A DNA stretch of 64,000 bases, taken from positions 186,001 to 250,000 of the forward strand of contig NZ_JAEKFH010000003.1 of the NCBI RefSeq assembly GCF_016650695.1, written 5' to 3'. Each line of letters begins with the position of its first letter. Position 1 is the stretch's first letter. This document shows, in pieces, positions 1-6,609 of this stretch. Position numbers and translations under genes: made by a program. The DNA comes from Pseudomonas sp. TH41 (GTDB taxonomy: Bacteria > Pseudomonadota > Gammaproteobacteria > Pseudomonadales > Pseudomonadaceae). A model generated the notes under the pieces. The model was not told where the DNA came from. It ran no database searches and saw nothing but the letters and a program-made list of their open reading frames with translations.

Positions 1-1373
1 CACCTTACAAACGCTATCTCTATGCTGTACCTACCAAGGTGCTTTCAAAGGATGTTGTTAAGCGTATTCAGGCAATCGGCATCAATCACATCTACGTAAT
101 CAATAGTGACACTCACAAGCACGTCACTAACACAGTAGAATGCACACTCCTAGAAGACGACCCTAAAGTTCTTATCATTACGCATAAGACATTACTAGAC
201 CTTGACCCTTGCTACCTGCAAGACTGGATTGTGGTTATTGATGAGGTGCCATCGGTCGCTAATAATCTCACCAGAGATATTGGAGACCATGCGTATACTA
301 ACTTTCTTGAAAAGTTCATTGATATTGATAGTGACTCAACCAAAGCATCTATCAAGCCTGAAATGAAAAGAGAGGCTAGGAGCACATACGCAGATGTAAT
401 TGAAGACAAAGGCATGGCTACCATTACTACGTGTCTAGGTGCGCTAATCAGAGGGAGGGCTGATGTATTTATCAAAACCTTCTTCAACAAGAAAGAGAAC
501 AAATGGAAGTGGCAAGTCAGGGTCATTGATTACTTTGACTTGAGCGGTATCTATGAGCACGCCCTAGAAACACACATTCTCGGAGCTAACGTAACAGGAA
601 CCCTCGCCTATCAACACGCCCTAACCAAGGGCTACACCATTGCAGCGTCTAAGCTGACCCCAGAATACAGACGCTATAAGTTCCCTAGCTACATTTACCC
701 ATTGATTGGGGGCAGCAAGGTTAGCAAGACCATGCTCCTTACGCTCCCTGATGGTGTGGTAGCTGAGGAATGGAATGATCGAGTGTACGGGCATAGCCTG
801 CTACGTGACGCTATAGAATTCGTTCAGGGGGAACCTATCCTTGTCCAGGTTCATGAATGGTGTAAGTATCCTTTCGAGGATCACCCTAACGTAATACGCA
901 TTCCATTTGATGCTAGGGGATTGAATGGATATTCAGACGTACACCACACACTGTCTCTGATTCATGGCAACCCTAATCCTATTGATGACCAGAACAATTC
1001 TGAGATGCTTGAGAAAATGGCCATATCATCATCAGTAGGTAAGCAAGCCTTACGCAATGAGCGCTACAGAGAACTGATATTCCAAGCTGCTACACGCAGT
1101 AGTATCAGAACTTTTAATAACGACAGGCCTACTGTTCACTTTGTACCCACAGAGGAATCTGGGCTACACCTAGCGTTCGATCTTAGGGGGTGTCACCACA
1201 TCCTCAAGGATCTTACTAGACCAGCACCAAGCACGCACTCAAGAAGCAAGCTAGAGGACAACATTCTAATAGCTAAGGAACTATCAACTGATGGCTTATC
1301 TGCAAGAAAGATAGCTAGCCAGATGGGTGTAAGCAATAGAACTGTGAGCTTGTGGCTAAAGCAGACTGTGTAA
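1..1373 (+). CDS. SF2 helicase-like protein with C-terminal HTH (5' partial)
   Basis: The reading frame is open to the left edge (first full codon at 3), so the true start and any Walker A motif lie outside the window; the GTG at 39 is only the first possible internal start. Superfamily 2 helicase features are readable in order: a motif Ia-like AVPTK near 24-38, motif II as VVIDEV around 225-248, a motif V-like FDARGLNGY at 906-932 and a motif VI-like QAATRSSIR ending at 1109. The last 24 or so residues (1296-1367) form a helix-turn-helix, ARKIASQMGVSNRTVSLWL, of the resolvase/homeodomain-like kind. A helicase with a DNA-binding tail suggests replication of a phage or plasmid, but the exact family is not recognised. 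Codons such as AGA, ATA and CTA, rare in the rest of the window, point to horizontal origin. Confidence 0.6.
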   Translation, partial: PYKRYLYAVPTKVLSKDVVKRIQAIGINHIYVINSDTHKHVTNTVECTLLEDDPKVLIITHKTLLDLDPCYLQDWIVVIDEVPSVANNLTRDIGDHAYTNFLEKFIDIDSDSTKASIKPEMKREARSTYADVIEDKGMATITTCLGALIRGRADVFIKTFFNKKENKWKWQVRVIDYFDLSGIYEHALETHILGANVTGTLAYQHALTKGYTIAASKLTPEYRRYKFPSYIYPLIGGSKVSKTMLLTLPDGVVAEEWNDRVYGHSLLRDAIEFVQGEPILVQVHEWCKYPFEDHPNVIRIPFDARGLNGYSDVHHTLSLIHGNPNPIDDQNNSEMLEKMAISSSVGKQALRNERYRELIFQAATRSSIRTFNNDRPTVHFVPTEESGLHLAFDLRGCHHILKDLTRPAPSTHSRSKLEDNILIAKELSTDGLSARKIASQMGVSNRTVSLWLKQTV

Positions 1374-1812
1374 TTTTCCTTAAAGATACTCTAAGGGATT
1401 TTACACACCCTTACTAATTAACACTGAAGATCAAAAGCAACGTCGGCATAGCCGACAAGAGCACGCATTAAAGAGAGAATCAAAAGCAGAGCACCTCCTA
1501 GTATTCCGCTCTTGATCTTTCTTATTTGCGTATGCCACTCCGTGGCGTGCTCTTGCTCTTGCTTTTGTCACGCAGTGAAGTAAGCCAACCCCACCAATGA
1601 ATAACAAGAATGCCCTATACAGATACCATTAAGAAAGCATCAGCTACCTAGACCGTGACCTACCTCTTAACCCTCCTACTATGCCTTCAATACTCCCAGC
1701 TACTAATCTTACAGATAATGCAGAACTACAGCATTCTAGCCATAGCCCTAAATATAATCTGCTACTCGATCACCCAGATAATTACAATCCAACACACCTA
1801 CAAGAGAACACC
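1374..1812. other. Non-coding, inverted-repeat-rich spacer in the mobile region
   Basis: No convincing gene is seen. A long imperfect inverted repeat pairs CAAGAGCACGC (1456-1466) with GCGTGCTCTTG (1545-1555), and the outer arm CAAAAGCA near 1432-1439 with TGCTTTTG (1560-1567). Smaller hairpins lie inside it: GTCGGC/GCCGAC at 1442-1456 and CCAC/GTGG near 1535-1545. The ATCAAAAGCA word recurs at 1479-1488. It could be a terminator, an origin or a structured RNA; the sequence does not decide. Confidence 0.4.
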
Positions 1813-2169
1813 ATGAACCTAACAGATAAAGACAAGACCGAATACATTGAGACAAACTCACATTGCAACCTAGCCAAACGGTTAGGCGTATCCATGCTTA
1901 CCCTAGATACTTACGCCGAGGAACAAGGATGGAAAGAGGAACACCGCATCTACTGGCATGACAAGTCCATTGAGATTCTAAAACAGGAACTCGTCAATGG
2001 AAACATTAGCGCAGTGAAGGAGATGCTTAAGGTAACAGGTGGCGTAAGACCTGTAGGGCGTCCACGCAAATCCGAAGTTGAGCGTGAAGTTGCAATTGGC
2101 AAGCGGATTGATGAAGAATACCAGTCAGATGTAAAAAGAATGAAGCTTGTAGACAGCAAATCAGGATAA
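1813..2169 (+). CDS. Possible phage terminase small subunit-like DNA-binding protein
   Basis: This is a 118-residue protein. The ATG at 1813 is preferred over an in-frame ATG at 1681 because the upstream part looks like untranslated filler and the domain begins here; AAGAGA lies 6-11 nt upstream. The N-terminal half holds a helix-turn-helix (NLAKRLGVSMLTLDTYAEEQGW). The C-terminal half holds the segment GGVRPVGRPRKSEVERE followed by a charged helix. The GRPxKxE turn next to a DEEYxxDxxRM helix resembles the C-termini of small terminase subunits of podovirus-like phages, the subunit that recognises packaging sites on phage DNA. That family call is from memory of the motif, without a search. 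It shares orientation and A+T-rich composition with the helicase gene upstream. Confidence 0.4.
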   Translation: MNLTDKDKTEYIETNSHCNLAKRLGVSMLTLDTYAEEQGWKEEHRIYWHDKSIEILKQELVNGNISAVKEMLKVTGGVRPVGRPRKSEVEREVAIGKRIDEEYQSDVKRMKLVDSKSG

Positions 2170-2220
2170 TTATTTATTAAGGCAGGCAAGACGCATTGGT
2201 TTTTGACGCCAACATTCAAA

Positions 2221-2478
2221 CTAACGATACTTTCTAACTAGATATATTCTAAGTAGTGACATAATAAAAAATCGAACAATCACAGCTACCACAACGAAGA
2301 TCACAGCGCCCATAACCTTGCCTTTGAATACAGCTATACACACCGCAGCAACCAAGACAGACACCATAAGCACGTTACATATCAAACCTATGGGATGATA
2401 GGACGCAGATGCTTTTATGACTGAGGCCAAGCGTGCCTGATCACTGTCCACTGCATGCACCATCCGTTTCTTGAACAT
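2221..2478 (-). CDS. Small membrane protein, unknown function
   Basis: Eighty-five residues with ATG start at 2478. The first 30 residues are polar; two long hydrophobic stretches follow (roughly residues 31-50 and 55-75), and the tail is basic (RIYLVRKYR). This predicts two transmembrane helices. No family is recognised. It is convergent with the terminase-like gene, whose stop lies about 50 bp away, and it belongs to the A+T-rich mobile region. Small membrane proteins in such places are often holin-like, exclusion or toxin proteins; nothing here selects among these. Confidence 0.45.
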   Translation of the reverse strand: MFKKRMVHAVDSDQARLASVIKASASYHPIGLICNVLMVSVLVAAVCIAVFKGKVMGAVIFVVVAVIVRFFIMSLLRIYLVRKYR

Positions 2479-2901
2479 AGCTAGGGCATAATGAGCGTTC
2501 CGCTCAGTTTCTAGGAGACTCCTAGATGCCCCTCAGGGGTGCTCAATGCGTTACCACATTGGCCGTTCTTCACAGGGGCTAGCGCCTGCTGTGCCTGATA
2601 GTTCAGCTACCAGAAACCTGCCCTCCTAACCACGCCAGAAGGGGTAAGCACTCCACCTCTGAGGGTGGCACCTCTGCCTGTTTACTAACCACCGGCTCGG
2701 TCTTCTGAGCGTTCACATCACCACTACACCATCGAAGGTTCGTTATGACGCTACTAACGTTGAAGCGTCTCACTCTCTGAGACGTACTGCTCAGCATCTG
2801 CTAGGCCCGTTTGCCTAATAGACTTATAGCGTAAAGCAACTACAATATCAAGCAAGGGAAAGAGAGTTTAGACACGCTATTATCCAGCCTGGAGCATCTC
2901 A
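2479..2901. other. Non-coding array of short perfect hairpins
   Basis: No gene is supported on either strand. At least four compact hairpins are packed here: TGAGCG/CGCTCA (2492-2506, 3-nt loop), CTAGGAG/CTCCTAG (2511-2525, 1-nt centre), CCCC/GGGG (2529-2539) and CGTCTCA/TGAGACG (2766-2784, 5-nt loop), plus CCACC/GGTGG near 2653-2668. The first three follow one another with almost no spacing. The arrangement is compatible with a structured RNA, a replication origin or recombination sites. Confidence 0.4.
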
Positions 2902-3498
2902 GTGGACAACCCGACGCCTCAAGACCTGTCTCAATATATTCAAACTTTGAAACAAATGAAGGATCTATGTACAAATAGCTCCCAATGGGTTCCTCTATGG
3001 TCAGCGATAGTAGGCGGATTGATCGCATGGATACCCATTGCAATTGGAGCATTTTGGAGAGGTCGTTCCACTCGTAAATCAGTAGAAATTGCACTGCTTG
3101 CTGAGATCGCAAACATAGCAATAATGATAAGAAAAAGAAATTTTGTTATTCAACTTAAAGAAATACGCGACACACTCACCGAAATGAACAAGCAAATTGC
3201 CAACACTCACAATGATAGCGAGACACTACCCAACGTCGCCACCCAGACATTTATAGTTACAGTATCAACTGACTACTACAGAATCTACAAAGCAAACCTA
3301 GATAAACTAGGCGTTATCAACGGTAAAAAATTACTTAAAATAGTAAGCTTCTATAGCCTTCTTGAGTCAATAATGCTGGACGTAAAACCAGAAGGAAACC
3401 TTGGAAAAAGAGGCTCTGTCGAAGACTACACCGAAGTAATCATTTTTCTTGAAGACGCTTTAAAGTTAGCTGATGAACTCAGCGCACAGAAAACCTGA
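2902..3498 (+). CDS. Single-pass membrane protein, unknown function
   Basis: This 198-residue protein starts with GTG at 2902; TGGAG lies 8-12 nt upstream and serves as ribosome binding site. A soluble N-terminal segment of about 28 residues is followed by one strong transmembrane helix (about residues 30-51, SAIVGGLIAWIPIAIGAFW) and then arginines. The remaining 145 residues are mostly helical, with a probable coiled stretch around LKEIRDTLTEMNKQIAN. No family is recognised. Codon use is A+T-rich like the rest of the mobile region. It is the last gene before the tRNA-Val junction, a usual position for cargo such as phage-exclusion or lysogenic-conversion proteins, but that role is only inferred. 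Confidence 0.5.
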   Translation: MDNPTPQDLSQYIQTLKQMKDLCTNSSQWVPLWSAIVGGLIAWIPIAIGAFWRGRSTRKSVEIALLAEIANIAIMIRKRNFVIQLKEIRDTLTEMNKQIANTHNDSETLPNVATQTFIVTVSTDYYRIYKANLDKLGVINGKKLLKIVSFYSLLESIMLDVKPEGNLGKRGSVEDYTEVIIFLEDALKLADELSAQKT

Positions 3499-3540
3499 GT
3501 TTTCCCTAGAAATCCATTAGCGACATTGCATATATAAGCA

Positions 3541-3567
3541 CCCCACCCCTACCCCCTGCCCCACCCC
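3541..3567 (-). other. G-quadruplex/i-motif candidate
   Basis: Five runs of four or five C (3541-3544, 3546-3549, 3552-3556, 3559-3562, 3564-3567) are separated by one or two bases. The minus strand therefore carries five G-runs with very short loops, a strong pattern for an intramolecular G-quadruplex. It lies 40 bp after the stop of the membrane-protein gene. Confidence 0.6.
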
Positions 3568-3666
3568 TGTTAAAGAAACGCGTACAGAATCCCTACAGCA
3601 TCGCTCATGGCGTGCAGGATTCAACACATAGCGCTGGGGTGGAGAGCGTGGCCGATAGGCGTCTAT

Positions 3667-3701
3667 CGCCTCACAGCAGGCACGTAGCTCAGTTGGTTAG
3701 A
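3667..3701 (+). repeat. Inverted 35-bp copy of the tRNA-Val(GAC) 5' end
   Basis: This stretch equals the reverse complement of 4024-4058 exactly. It therefore repeats, in opposite orientation, about 11 bp upstream of mature tRNA-Val and the tRNA itself through the D loop. Identity stops inside the 3' side of the D stem. It begins just downstream of the -10 box of the tRNA promoter, so the promoter is not copied. Confidence 0.85.
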
Positions 3702-3717
3702 AAGCCTGCCCTTGTGA

Positions 3718-3757
3718 GGTACGAACAACGGGCAAGGGAGTGAGCTTGCGAACGTAC
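3718..3757 (+). other. Nested hairpin after the tRNA-Val copy
   Basis: GGTACG near 3719 pairs with CGTACC ending at 3757, and inside it GCAAG pairs with CTTGC. The same 3' arm, ACGTACC, can alternatively pair at six of seven positions with GGCACGT, the acceptor-like start of the tRNA-Val copy. The region could therefore fold as a degenerate tRNA-like RNA. No T-loop consensus is present. Confidence 0.4.
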
Positions 3758-3813
3758 CACCACCTAGACAAGAAAGTGCTCAGGCCATACGTATCAATAG
3801 GTTAGGGAGAGCC

Positions 3814-3897
3814 GTTCACAATTCTGAGTGTGAACAGAGGCAGGCATGAATCCACGTTCACATTGCCTTGTGTGAACGAAGCCTATAATTTGTGAAC
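3814..3897. promoter_or_regulatory. Repeated GTTCACA/TGTGAAC operator-like boxes
   Basis: Two identical-type inverted repeats, GTTCACA-N8-TGTGAAC, lie at 3814-3835 and 3856-3877, exactly 42 bp apart (four helical turns). A third half-site, TGTGAAC, follows at 3891-3897, 20 bp after the previous one. A perfect TATAAT (3884-3889) sits between the last two half-sites. This is the layout of a regulated promoter or a recombination-directionality site; the binding protein is unknown. Confidence 0.5.
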
Positions 3898-3909
3898 GTT
3901 TTCTTAGGC

Positions 3910-3940
3910 AAAGAAAAAGGGGAACCCTTTCGGATTCCCC
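3910..3940 (-). terminator. Rho-independent terminator of tRNA-Val
   Basis: On the minus strand a GGGGAA/TTCCCC stem (3919-3924 with 3935-3940) is followed by a T-rich run (complement of 3910-3918). It lies 30 bp downstream of the tRNA 3' end. Confidence 0.8.
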
Positions 3941-3970
3941 TTCACACCGCCCAGCAGAGCGGATTTTGTT

Positions 3971-4047
3971 TGGTAGGCGCGATTGGACTCGAACCAACGA
4001 CCCCCACCATGTCAAGGTGGTGCTCTAACCAACTGAGCTACGTGCCT
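3971..4047 (-). tRNA. tRNA-Val(GAC)
   Basis: Seventy-seven nucleotides with encoded CCA. The anticodon stem CCACC/GGTGG encloses loop TTGACAT, anticodon GAC; the T arm is GUUGG-UUCGAGU-CCAAU. The acceptor stem pairs AGGCACG with CGCGCCT and so has an A-C mismatch at the fifth pair. The mobile region begins downstream of its 3' end, where integrative elements commonly insert. Confidence 0.95.
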
Positions 4048-4060
4048 GCTGTGAGGCGGC

Positions 4061-4088
4061 ATTCTACGGAATTCCGGAGGGGTGTCAA
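4061..4088 (-). promoter_or_regulatory. Promoter of tRNA-Val(GAC)
   Basis: On the minus strand TTGACA (complement of 4083-4088), a 16-bp spacer and TAGAAT (complement of 4061-4066) precede the tRNA by 14 bp. The -35 box is a perfect sigma-70 match. Confidence 0.8.
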
Positions 4089-4230
4089 CACCTTTTTTCG
4101 AGCTAAGCCTATGAATATGCAAAATATTTAATTTCGCAGCGGCAAAGAAGATTTTCCGGTGGCTGGCGGTCGATTTTTAACTCGGGTAGGATCGACGCAC
4201 TCGTAAAATATATTAAACAGAGGCAGCAGG

Positions 4231-5514
4231 ATGGCGAACACACCTTACCCAGAGTCCTATTACGCCGCATCGGCCAATGCGGTTCCGCCGCGCCCGGCCT
4301 TGCTGGATGACGTAGAGACTGATGTCTGTGTGATCGGCGCCGGCTACACCGGTCTGTCCTCTGCCCTGTTTCTGCTGGAAAACGGTTTTCGGGTGACGGT
4401 CCTGGAAGCGGCCAAGGTAGGTTTTGGTGCGTCGGGGCGCAATGGCGGCCAGATCGTCAATAGCTATAGCCGTGATATCGATGTGATCGAACGCAGTGTC
4501 GGTCCAAAGCAGGCTCAGCTGCTGGGGCAGATGGCGTTCGAGGGTGGGCGGATCATTCGTGAACGGGTTGCCAAATATAATATCCAGTGCGACTTAAAGG
4601 ACGGCGGCGTGTTCGCCGCCATCACCGCCAAGCAGATGGGCCATCTGGAATCGCAAAAACGCCTGTGGGAGCGTTTTGGTCACACGCAACTTGAGCTGAT
4701 GGATCAACGTCGTATCCGTGAAGTGGTGGGCTGCGATCAATACGTCGGGGGCATGCTCGACATGAGCGGCGGCCATATTCATCCGCTGAACCTGGTGCTC
4801 GGTGAAGCGGCGGCCGTGGAGTTGTTGGGCGGCACTGTCTATGAGCAGTCGCCGGCGGTGCGTATCGAACGGGGTGCGAACCCGGTAGTGCACACGCCAC
4901 AAGGCAAGGTCAGGGCCAAGTTCATCATCGTTGCCGGCAACGCCTACCTGGGTAATCTGGTGCCGGAGCTGGCCGCCAAGTCGATGCCGTGCGGGACTCA
5001 GGTGATTGCTACCGAGCCGTTGGGGGAGGCGCTGGCGAAAAGCTTGCTGCCGCAGGATTACTGCGTCGAAGACTGCAATTACCTGCTCGACTACTACCGT
5101 CTGACCGGCGACAAGCGTCTGATTTTCGGCGGTGGTGTGGTGTATGGCGCGCGGGATCCAGCGAACATCGAGGCGATCATTCGACCGAAAATGCTCAAGG
5201 CCTTCCCACAGCTCAAGGACGTGAAAATCGACTACGCCTGGACCGGCAATTTCCTGCTGACACTGTCGCGTCTTCCGCAGGTCGGACGGCTGGGCGACAA
5301 CATCTACTATTCCCAGGGTTGCAGTGGCCACGGCGTGACCTACACGCACCTGGCGGGCAAGGTGCTGGCTGAAGCGTTGCGTGGCCAGGCCGAGCGTTTC
5401 GACGCCTTTGCCGACCTGCCCCACTACCCGTTCCCGGGCGGACAACTGCTGCGGACACCGTTTGCCGCGTTGGGCGCCTGGTACTACGGGTTGCGGGACA
5501 AGCTCGGGTTTTGA
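4231..5514 (+). CDS. pauB: FAD-dependent oxidoreductase, PauB/PuuB (gamma-glutamylpolyamine oxidase) type
   Basis: This 427-residue protein belongs to the DadA/PuuB class of FAD-dependent amine oxidases. The FAD-binding Rossmann motif GAGYTG is at residues 36-41, and the family GASGRNGGQ stretch follows around 70. The N-terminus (ANTPYPESYYAASAN) closely matches what I recall of the Pseudomonas PauB enzymes, which oxidise gamma-glutamylated putrescine, cadaverine or spermidine in polyamine catabolism. The enzyme is cytosolic and produces H2O2 and an aldehyde. ATG at 4231 is preceded by AGGCAGCAGG. It stands alone: tRNA-Val is divergent upstream and a REP pair separates it from the convergent xdhC-like gene. 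The exact substrate among polyamines cannot be told from sequence. Confidence 0.8.
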   Translation: MANTPYPESYYAASANAVPPRPALLDDVETDVCVIGAGYTGLSSALFLLENGFRVTVLEAAKVGFGASGRNGGQIVNSYSRDIDVIERSVGPKQAQLLGQMAFEGGRIIRERVAKYNIQCDLKDGGVFAAITAKQMGHLESQKRLWERFGHTQLELMDQRRIREVVGCDQYVGGMLDMSGGHIHPLNLVLGEAAAVELLGGTVYEQSPAVRIERGANPVVHTPQGKVRAKFIIVAGNAYLGNLVPELAAKSMPCGTQVIATEPLGEALAKSLLPQDYCVEDCNYLLDYYRLTGDKRLIFGGGVVYGARDPANIEAIIRPKMLKAFPQLKDVKIDYAWTGNFLLTLSRLPQVGRLGDNIYYSQGCSGHGVTYTHLAGKVLAEALRGQAERFDAFADLPHYPFPGGQLLRTPFAALGAWYYGLRDKLGF

Positions 5515-5557
5515 CCGGCAGACGCATATCAGCTCGGGAAGATAAATACAGTCAGTT

Positions 5558-5632
5558 AAAAGATCGCAGCCTTCGGCAGCTCCTACAGGGGTACGCATTC
5601 TCTGTAGGAGCTGCCGAAGGCTGCGATCTTTT
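5558..5632. repeat. REP palindrome pair, GATCGCAGCC family
   Basis: Two perfect 31-bp arms (5558-5588 and 5602-5632) enclose a 13-bp loop. They lie between convergent genes, where the structure may also end transcription. Confidence 0.85.
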
Positions 5633-5636
5633 GATT

Positions 5637-6608
5637 TTAAAGCCGATCCCGCGCAATGCCGCTGCGGATTCGCAGGATGTCGGCGAGTACGGCAAGGGCG
5701 ATTTCAGCAGGCGTCTTGCTGCCCAGGTTCAAACCGATGGGCGCATGAATCCGCGCCAGCTCGGCATCACCCAAACCACCAATTCTACGCAGCCGCTCGA
5801 AACGCTTCTGTGAGGTCTGCATCGACCCCATCACACCGATGTAAAACGCATCGGTGCGCACCGCTTCCATCATCGCCAGGTCATCGATGCGCGGATCGTG
5901 GGTCAACGCCACCACCGCCGTGTCGCTGTGGCAGCCACCGTCAGCAATGAACACCGAGGGCAGTTGACGACGAATCTCGACATTTTCCAGCACCACGTCT
6001 TCCAGTACCTCGTCGCGGGGATCGCAAAGAATCACTTCGAAACCCAGCCCGACGGCAAACTCTGCACACGCCTGAGCGACCGAGGAATACCCGGCCAGCA
6101 ACAGGCGCTGGGCCGCACCGATCCGCACGCGCACCCGATCGATCTCACGCTCGATGCGCATGCCTTGCTCGCGGTCAGCGAACAGACTACGTACGCCGCT
6201 GGCCAGATCGATTTCCCGGATCAAGCGACGCTGCCCCAACAGTGCCGACTCCAGTTCTCGCAGGTGAGCTTGAACCTCGCAATCGGAATCAAGCTTCTCC
6301 ACCAATACATCGAGCACGCCGCCACAGGGCAGGCTTACCCGTGAACGCGGATCGTCGCCCTCTCCGTAACGAACCACGCTGACCGCATCGAGAAATGCGC
6401 CCTCGGCGACACGCTCGAGAAAATCTTCCTCGACGCAGCCGCCGGACAGCGAACCGATCCATTGTCCGTCAGCATTCACCGCCAGCAACGAACCCGGCGC
6501 ACGCGGCGCCGAGCCATAAGTGGCGAGCACCGTGCACAGCCAGATGCGCTGACCAGCCACCGACCATTGCAGCGCCCGTCGCACGACTTGCAGATCGAGA
6601 TGCTGCAT
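5637..6608 (-). CDS. XdhC/CoxI-family molybdenum hydroxylase maturation protein
   Basis: 323 residues from ATG at 6608 (MQHLDLQ); an upstream in-frame start would run back into the cytochrome gene. The N-terminal XdhC_CoxI domain carries GSAPRAPGSLLAV and GSLSGGCVEED; the C-terminal Rossmann-like domain ends in FYIGVMGS...IGLNLGSKTPAEIALAV. Proteins of this family bind Moco, help sulfurate it and insert it into xanthine-dehydrogenase-type enzymes. The start lies one base after the stop of the cytochrome c gene, so the two are translationally coupled. This makes it the last gene of the molybdenum hydroxylase operon, whose large subunit is its likely client. Confidence 0.85.
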   Translation of the reverse strand: MQHLDLQVVRRALQWSVAGQRIWLCTVLATYGSAPRAPGSLLAVNADGQWIGSLSGGCVEEDFLERVAEGAFLDAVSVVRYGEGDDPRSRVSLPCGGVLDVLVEKLDSDCEVQAHLRELESALLGQRRLIREIDLASGVRSLFADREQGMRIEREIDRVRVRIGAAQRLLLAGYSSVAQACAEFAVGLGFEVILCDPRDEVLEDVVLENVEIRRQLPSVFIADGGCHSDTAVVALTHDPRIDDLAMMEAVRTDAFYIGVMGSMQTSQKRFERLRRIGGLGDAELARIHAPIGLNLGSKTPAEIALAVLADILRIRSGIARDRL

Positions 6609-6609
6609 G

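Larger units (their letters stand above)
3499..3970. other. Junction between mobile region and tRNA-Val
   Basis: No protein gene is seen. In order it holds a five-run C tract (3541-3567), an inverted repeat GAATCC/GGATTC (3587-3622), a CGATAG/CTATCG hairpin (3653-3668), a 35-bp inverted copy of the tRNA-Val 5' end (3667-3701), a nested hairpin (3718-3757), three GTTCACA/TGTGAAC sites (3814-3897) and the terminator of tRNA-Val (3910-3940). The core chromosome probably resumes close to 3900. Confidence 0.5.

Noticed and set aside
3680..3757. The tRNA-Val copy as a working tRNA gene
   Set aside because: The D stem is broken after GGTTAGA, U33 and the T-loop consensus are missing, and the anticodon stem has a mismatch.
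3909..4131. Small open frame across tRNA-Val
   Set aside because: It is the complement of the tRNA and its terminator.
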